Shown here one piece after another: positions 47,044-50,971 of a stretch of DNA of 50,971 nt; position 1 is the stretch's first letter; each line of letters begins with the position of its first letter. The position numbers and the translations under genes were made by a program. The DNA is from Xanthobacteraceae bacterium. Its GTDB lineage: Bacteria; Pseudomonadota; Alphaproteobacteria; Rhizobiales; Xanthobacteraceae. Location of the stretch: the NCBI GenBank assembly GCA_009694215.1, contig SHVN01000008.1, positions 1 to 50,971 on the forward strand, written 5' to 3'. Under the pieces are notes generated by a model. It saw nothing but the letters and a program-made list of their open reading frames with translations, had not been told where the DNA came from and did not search any database.

Positions 47044-48672
47044 TTAGCGCGGCGTGGCTTCGCCACGCAATTTAAAGCGCTGGATTTTGCCGGTCGCGGT
47101 CTTCGGCAGTTCGGCACGAAATTCGATCCAGCGGGGGTATTTATAGGGGGCGAGCGTGGATTTGACGTGGTCTTGCAACATCCGTGCCATCGCTTCGCGC
47201 GCGCCAGCGTCGGCGGCCTTTGCCTGATCCTTCAGCACCACGAAAGCCTTGGGTTTCACCAGTTCGTCGCCGTCGAGCCAGGCCACCACCGCAGCCTCCA
47301 GCACGTCCGGATGCGTCATAAGCGCACCCTCGACTTCGAACGGCGAGACATACATGCCCGAGACCTTCAGCATGTCATCGCGCCGGCCGCAGTAGGTGAA
47401 ATAGCCGTCGTCGTCCTCGGTGTATTTGTCGCCGGACCGCGTCCACTCGCCGACGAACGTGTTCCGCGACTGCTCGCGGTTGTTCCAGTACATGATCGCC
47501 GCAGTCGGGCCCCGCACCAGCAACTCGCCCAGCTCGCCCTTCTTCACCGGCTGGCCGTCATCACCAACCAGCTTGATATCATAGCCGGGCAGCAGCTTGC
47601 CGCTGGTGCCGTATTTCACCTCGCCCATGCGGTTCGACATGAAGATGTGCGTCATCTCGGTCGAGCCGAGGCCGTCGAGAACGTCGACGCCGTAGCGATC
47701 CAGCCAGCGCTTGCCGACGTCGGCCGGCAGCGCCTCACCCGCCGAAATGCAGCAGCGCAGTTTCAGCTCCACGCGCTGCGGCGCGGCCGAGCTCGCGAGG
47801 AACGCGGCATAGAACGTCGGGACGGAATAGAACACCGTGACCGGATGCTGGCGGAGAAGCGCGGCGACACCCTCCGGTGTCGGGCGGTCGGGCAGAAGCA
47901 CCGTGCAGGCCCCTGCCGCCAAGGGAAAGTTCAGCGAGTTGCCGAGACCGTAGGCGAAAAACAGCTTCGCCACCGAATAGCAGACGTCGTTCTCGGTGAG
48001 ATTGATCACCGGCACGGCATAGAGATCGTTGTTGAGGCGGAGATCGGCGTGGGCATGCACCGCGCCCTTGGGCTTGCCGGTCGATCCTGACGTGTATTGC
48101 CAATAGGCGACGTCGTCGCGCACGGTCGGCGCGGTGTGCGCCTCCGCCATCGCCGATTCGATCATATCCTCGAAGCGCTTGTGGCCCTGCGCGTTGTCGC
48201 CCGACACGATGACGTGTTCGAGATCGGCGCTTTGCCCGATGATCTTCTGGAATCTCGGATAGAGCGCCTCCGACACCACCAGCACGCGGGCGCGGCTGTC
48301 GGTCAGCATGAAGCGATAGTCGTCCTCGGTCATCAGCGTGTTGACCGCGACGGCGACGGCGCCGGTCTTGAGGCAGCCGAGGAAGGCGGTGGGCCAGTCG
48401 ATCGTATCGAGCAGCACGATCAGCACGCGCTCCTCGCGCCGCACCCCGAGCGCGCGCAGGCTCGCGGCGAAGCGCGCCACGCGGTCGGCAAGCTGGCCGT
48501 AGGTCCAGGTCCCGCGCGGATCGATGTAGGCGGACCTGTCGGCGCGGCCGGCCTTCAGGTTGCGGTCGAGAATGTCGGCCGCATAATTGTAGTTGCGCGG
48601 GATCGCGCCCACCGGGTCCCCGGTGGGCACCGGCATCTCCGCCCGCGCGCGCATATCGGCCGCAACACTCAT
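47044..48672 (-). CDS. bclA: Benzoate-CoA ligase
   Basis: A 542-residue acyl-CoA synthetase. The AMP-binding loop YTSGSTGKPKGAVHAHADL lies at about 193-211; FFAYGLGNSLNFPLAAGA, CISAGEALPADVGKRWLDRY, DGLGSTEMTHIFMSNRMGE and SGDKYTEDDDGYFTYCGRRD are the pattern of BclA/BadA benzoate ligases. The adenylation lysine is Lys529 in PKTATGKIQRFKL. It makes benzoyl-CoA, substrate of BoxB, from benzoate, CoA and ATP. GGGGAGAAG precedes the ATG at 48670-48672. It is the first gene of the liv-box block. 4-hydroxybenzoate or a close analogue is an alternative substrate. Confidence 0.91.
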   Translation of the reverse strand: MSVAADMRARAEMPVPTGDPVGAIPRNYNYAADILDRNLKAGRADRSAYIDPRGTWTYGQLADRVARFAASLRALGVRREERVLIVLLDTIDWPTAFLGCLKTGAVAVAVNTLMTEDDYRFMLTDSRARVLVVSEALYPRFQKIIGQSADLEHVIVSGDNAQGHKRFEDMIESAMAEAHTAPTVRDDVAYWQYTSGSTGKPKGAVHAHADLRLNNDLYAVPVINLTENDVCYSVAKLFFAYGLGNSLNFPLAAGACTVLLPDRPTPEGVAALLRQHPVTVFYSVPTFYAAFLASSAAPQRVELKLRCCISAGEALPADVGKRWLDRYGVDVLDGLGSTEMTHIFMSNRMGEVKYGTSGKLLPGYDIKLVGDDGQPVKKGELGELLVRGPTAAIMYWNNREQSRNTFVGEWTRSGDKYTEDDDGYFTYCGRRDDMLKVSGMYVSPFEVEGALMTHPDVLEAAVVAWLDGDELVKPKAFVVLKDQAKAADAGAREAMARMLQDHVKSTLAPYKYPRWIEFRAELPKTATGKIQRFKLRGEATPR

Positions 48673-48690
48673 TCGCTTCTCCCCGGCATG

Positions 48691-48726
48691 ATGAACTATT
48701 ATGCAAGCCGGCCCTCGGAGCCGCAA
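48691..48726 (-). promoter_or_regulatory. Ligase promoter with a boxR-operator-like element
   Basis: Minus-strand TTGCGG (48721-48726) and CATAAT (48698-48703) are 17 bases apart. TGCATAATAGTTCAT (48691-48705) overlaps the -10 and matches 13 of 15 bases of the element at 41118-41132 within the boxR promoter palindrome. This suggests joint control of the ligase-liv unit and the boxRCB unit by BoxR. The second palindrome arm is missing here, so binding could be weaker. Confidence 0.6.
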
Positions 48727-48754
48727 TGCGTCAACCCGCCGGAGCAATGGTTTC

Positions 48755-49927
48755 ATGATCCTCAGCCGCGACCGCATCCTGACCACCCATGTCGGCAGCC
48801 TGCCGCGCAACGAAAAGTTGTCCGACCTGCTGATGGCGCAGGAGGAAGGCAAGCCGCACGACCCGAAGGTGCTGGCGGACGAGATGGACAAGGCGGTCCG
48901 CCACGCGGTCGCCGAGCAGGTCAAGGCCGGCATCGACGTCGGCAACGACGGCGAGCAGCGGCGGATCGGGTTCCAGACCTATGTGCCGCAGCGCATGTCC
49001 GGCTTTGCCGGCGTGTCGAAGCGCCGCCGCGGCAAGGAATTCGAGGAGTTCCCCGAGCTTCTGGCCTATCTGATGCGCCGCTTCCCAAACCCGACCAAGA
49101 GCCAGCAGGGCGCGCCGGAGGCGCAGGCCGACATCAAGTACCGCGACCTCAAGCCGATCACCGACGAGACCGTGGGCTTCAACAGGATCGCCGACGAGTT
49201 GGGCGCGTTCTCCGAGCGGTTCATGACCGCGGCCTCGCCAGGCATCATCTCGACGACGATGCTCAACGCCCATTACGAGTCGCATGACGCCTATCTCGAC
49301 GCGATCTCGCGCGAGATGAGCAAGGAGTACCAGGCGATCCACAAGGCCGGGCTCATTCTGCAGATCGATGCGCCGGATCTCGCGATGGACCGCACCATGA
49401 TGTATCGCGACCTGTCCGACAGCGAGTTCGTCAAGCGCTGCGAGCGGCATGTCGCGGCGATCAACAAGGGCATCGAGGGCATCCCGCGCGACCGCGTACG
49501 GCTGCATGTCTGCTATGGAAACTGGGAAGGCCCGCACATCCACGACGTGCCGCTGGCGACGATCCTGCCGGCGCTCTACACCGCCCATGTCGGCGCGCTG
49601 ACCATCGAGTTCTCCAACCCGCGCCACGCCCACGAATATACGGCGCTGAAGAAGCATCCGCTGCCGCCGCGCATGCTGCTCATCCCCGGCGTGGTCGAGA
49701 CCACGTCGAACTTCGTCGAGCATCCCGAGGTGGTGGCACGGCGGATCGAGGAGGCGGTGGCCGCCGTCGGTGACCGCGAGCGGGTGATCGCCTCGACCGA
49801 CTGCGGCTTCGGCACCTTCACCAAGCGCGAGTGGGTGATCGAGCCGGTGGTGTGGCTCAAGCTCAAGGCGATCCGCGAGGGCGCGGATATCGCCTCGGCG
49901 CGGCTGTGGGGGAAGAAGGTGGCTTAA
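48755..49927 (+). CDS. Cobalamin-independent methionine synthase II family protein (MetE-like, second copy)
   Basis: A 390-residue MetE-C-type TIM barrel. It opens RILTTHVGSLPRNEKLSDLL and has GIDVGNDGEQRRIGFQTYVP, LQIDAPDLAMDRTMM, zinc ligands in RLHVCYGNWEGPHIHDVPL and the last Cys in ASTDCGFGTFTKREW. As with the copy at 22234-23271, the folate-binding N-terminal half of MetE is missing. Proteins of this type occur beside aromatic and xenobiotic genes and may remove methyl groups, but no substrate is established. GGAG lies upstream of ATG 48755. It is divergent from the benzoate-CoA ligase with 82 bases between them and could share its regulation. Confidence 0.82.
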   Translation: MILSRDRILTTHVGSLPRNEKLSDLLMAQEEGKPHDPKVLADEMDKAVRHAVAEQVKAGIDVGNDGEQRRIGFQTYVPQRMSGFAGVSKRRRGKEFEEFPELLAYLMRRFPNPTKSQQGAPEAQADIKYRDLKPITDETVGFNRIADELGAFSERFMTAASPGIISTTMLNAHYESHDAYLDAISREMSKEYQAIHKAGLILQIDAPDLAMDRTMMYRDLSDSEFVKRCERHVAAINKGIEGIPRDRVRLHVCYGNWEGPHIHDVPLATILPALYTAHVGALTIEFSNPRHAHEYTALKKHPLPPRMLLIPGVVETTSNFVEHPEVVARRIEEAVAAVGDRERVIASTDCGFGTFTKREWVIEPVVWLKLKAIREGADIASARLWGKKVA

Positions 49928-49943
49928 GGCGTCTGCGCGGCGC

Positions 49944-50138
49944 TCAGGCCGCAGGCTTGATGTGGCTTTCGCCCGCCGTCTGGCTCATCGGAGGGCCGGC
50001 CCGTTCCTCGGATTCGGCGAGTTCAAGGTACATCTGCTCCAGACGCAGGTACCGCTGCCGCCCCTCTTCGTCGTGAATCTGCTTCGCCAAGGCAGCGCAG
50101 GTCGCCGCTTGTCTCCTGAGGCGCTTTGCAATCGCCAT
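49944..50138 (-). CDS. Small conserved protein of unknown function
   Basis: A 64-residue, charged, helical and soluble protein. It begins MAIAKRLRRQAATCAALAKQ and has GRQRYLRLEQMYLELAESEE, a probable amphipathic helix or coiled coil. AGGGG seven bases before ATG 50138 favours this start; an ATG at 50207 would add 23 residues without an RBS. Proteins of this kind (a helix rich in Arg, Leu and Glu with a YLRLE-type core) are common in Bradyrhizobium relatives and have no known role. It is convergent with the MetE-like gene, 16 bases from its stop. Confidence 0.6.
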   Translation of the reverse strand: MAIAKRLRRQAATCAALAKQIHDEEGRQRYLRLEQMYLELAESEERAGPPMSQTAGESHIKPAA

Positions 50139-50251
50139 AGTCGACCCCTGACTATCCAGCAATCGCACTGCAGCATTTTTTATGTCTCGATGCAATATAT
50201 TTGTCATCGTTTCGCAACAATCGATTTGCACCTGGGGAAATCCACCGCCGC

Positions 50252-50495
50252 TCAATTGCTGGCGATCATCCCGCGCAGCGCCGGCGGGCGCCGCTCCAAC
50301 TCGCGCTTGAGGACGTAGTCGGGCCACCCGAACGACCTGTTGCGGGTGGTGTTGAAGTCGCGCTACTCCTCGCGCAGACGGGGGACGGTCTTGCGGTCGA
50401 GCCGGGCAAACGCTGCTTTGTAGGCATCGTCGATCTGGCGATCGAGGCGTGCGAGGTCCGGGTCCGAGCAAATCGCCTTTGCGGGCGATCTGAAT
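50252..50495 (-). pseudogene. Decayed lysozyme-inhibitor LprI-like (DUF1311) gene
   Basis: Minus-strand reading gives KFRSPAKAICSDPDLARLDR, then QIDDAYKAAFARLDRKTVPR, LREE, a TAG stop (50363-50365), then RDFNTTRNRSFGWPDYVLKR and a final stop at 50252-50254. The SPAxKAIC-DPDLARLDRQ pattern with later RDF-TRN is that of DUF1311/LprI periplasmic proteins, with Gln expected at the TAG. There is no start codon or signal peptide in frame. So the gene is truncated at its 5' end and carries an amber stop. Confidence 0.72.
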
Positions 50496-50501
50496 TTCGT
50501 T

Positions 50502-50735
50502 CTATTTCGGCACGCCCGCACCGGCATCGGGTTTCTTCTTGGCCTTCTTCTGAGCGTCCGGCTGCGCCTGCTTCTGCTCTTGCGGCGTCCTGGGTTCCGG
50601 CGCGGGCGCCGCGGATATGTCGGTATGCACCCGCGTGTCCCAGGCGGCCGGCCGCTACTGCGCCGATGCTCCCTCAGAGATCATGGCCACAACGAGGGCC
50701 GCACCACCCGTCACCCCGAATATGAAGCGAAACAT
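50502..50735 (-). pseudogene. Secreted small-protein remnant with an in-frame amber stop
   Basis: From ATG 50733-50735 the reading is a clean signal peptide, MFRFIFGVTGGAALVVAMIS then EGASAQ, followed by TAG (50655-50657). The frame continues 50 more residues, RPAAWDTRVHTDISAAPAPE, a Gln/Lys-rich tail (PQEQKQAQPDAQKKAKKKPD) and a stop at 50502-50504. A GAGGG motif precedes the ATG. The two parts fit together as a small exported, low-complexity protein if the amber codon were Gln (CAG). It lies just upstream of the LprI-like remnant and might once have been its N-terminal part. Could also be a functional 26-residue peptide; less likely. Confidence 0.5.
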
Positions 50736-50825
50736 TCCGTGGGCCCTCGTTCCTTGACCACGACACGATAGCACGGCACGACATCGCCGACGCGGAATTC
50801 ACCCGATCGGTTCCTCCCTCCCCAC

Positions 50826-50855
50826 TTCGCGGTACATGGAATAAGCGTCTATAAT
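50826..50855 (+). promoter_or_regulatory. Possible sigma-70 promoter before the right-edge gene
   Basis: A perfect TATAAT at 50850-50855 with TTCGCG 18 bases upstream (50826-50831), 51 bases before ATG 50907. The -35 match is weak, so the -10 is the main support. Confidence 0.4.
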
Positions 50856-50906
50856 CCCACCACGCCGAAGGGCCGGCCGGCCCCATAAAAATCCAAGGAG
50901 AGCCCG

Positions 50907-50971
50907 ATGGACGACATCACCAAGCGCGAGCCGCGCAAGATCAGCGCCGAGGACATCAACCCACGCTACAA
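50907..50971 (+). CDS. Unidentified gene cut by the right edge (first 21 codons)
   Basis: Begins ATG at 50907 and reads MDDITKREPRKISAEDINPR before the window ends. AAGGAGA six bases upstream is an excellent RBS, and a perfect TATAAT lies 51 bases upstream. The visible residues are charged with no signal peptide; the family cannot be identified. Confidence 0.6.
   Translation, partial: MDDITKREPRKISAEDINPRY

Noticed and set aside
50252-50735. Reassigned TAG codon (genetic code change)
   Set aside because: TAG is the genuine stop of several intact genes here, for example pqqD, the molybdoenzyme small subunit and the xanthine-dehydrogenase-family gene.
1-50971. tRNA, rRNA, riboswitch, integrase or transposase genes
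   Set aside because: None was recognised on either strand by eye; a covariance-model scan would be needed to exclude short RNA genes fully.

Overview
This looks like a GC-rich alphaproteobacterial chromosome, most likely order Hyphomicrobiales (Rhizobiales), near Bradyrhizobium, Rhodopseudomonas or the Xanthobacteraceae. The clues are strong G/C third-position use, six tripartite-tricarboxylate (Bug/TctC) binding proteins, a BoxR-controlled benzoate cluster, and two intergenic palindromes of a style I associate with that group. Placement is from gene content and recall, not from a tree. No rRNA, tRNA, CRISPR array, integrase or transposase was seen.

Layout. (1) 1-3243: a pqq cluster on the minus strand, split in two. 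pqqA-pqqB-pqqC and pqqD-pqqE are separated by a plus-strand Bug gene whose terminator hairpin lies inside the end of pqqC; pqqB and pqqC each lack one base. (2) 3367-14992: a two-subunit molybdoenzyme of the pyrogallol transhydroxylase / resorcinol hydroxylase family, a quinone-oxidoreductase-like dehydrogenase, and a minus-strand run SDR - EamA exporter - E1alpha - E1beta - aldehyde dehydrogenase - E2. Together these resemble the oxidative hydroxyhydroquinone route for resorcinol-type compounds. (3) 15174-17640: a rhodanese-ChrB protein, the chromate transporter ChrA and a small membrane protein. (4) 17652-20247: a TauABC/NMT1-type ABC importer. (5) 20539-27642: an IlvD/Edd dehydratase, a MetE-like methyltransferase, a giant FAD/Fe-S 2-hydroxyacid dehydrogenase and a divergent serine-glyoxylate aminotransferase. 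(6) 27792-32765: four tandem Bug proteins and a fifth convergent to them, with no TctA/TctB membrane genes. (7) 33029-35362: an orphan xanthine-dehydrogenase-family large subunit. (8) 35359-48672: a minus-strand benzoate block: benzoate-CoA ligase, livKHMGF, an alpha/beta hydrolase, boxR, boxC, boxB and a KSTD-like flavoprotein. (9) 48755-50971: a second MetE-like gene, a small conserved gene, decayed secreted-protein remnants and a gene cut by the window edge.

How it works together: benzoate would enter through Liv, be activated by the ligase, epoxidised by BoxB and ring-opened by BoxC, under the repressor BoxR. A 15-base element shared (13/15) between the boxR and ligase promoters, with TGCA ends, is a candidate BoxR operator. 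boxA (the BoxB reductase) and boxD are not in the window. The molybdoenzyme/2-oxoacid-dehydrogenase block would treat polyhydroxylated aromatics by a different, oxygen-independent chemistry. The window is therefore best read as an aromatic and organic-acid catabolic region with heavy investment in uptake.
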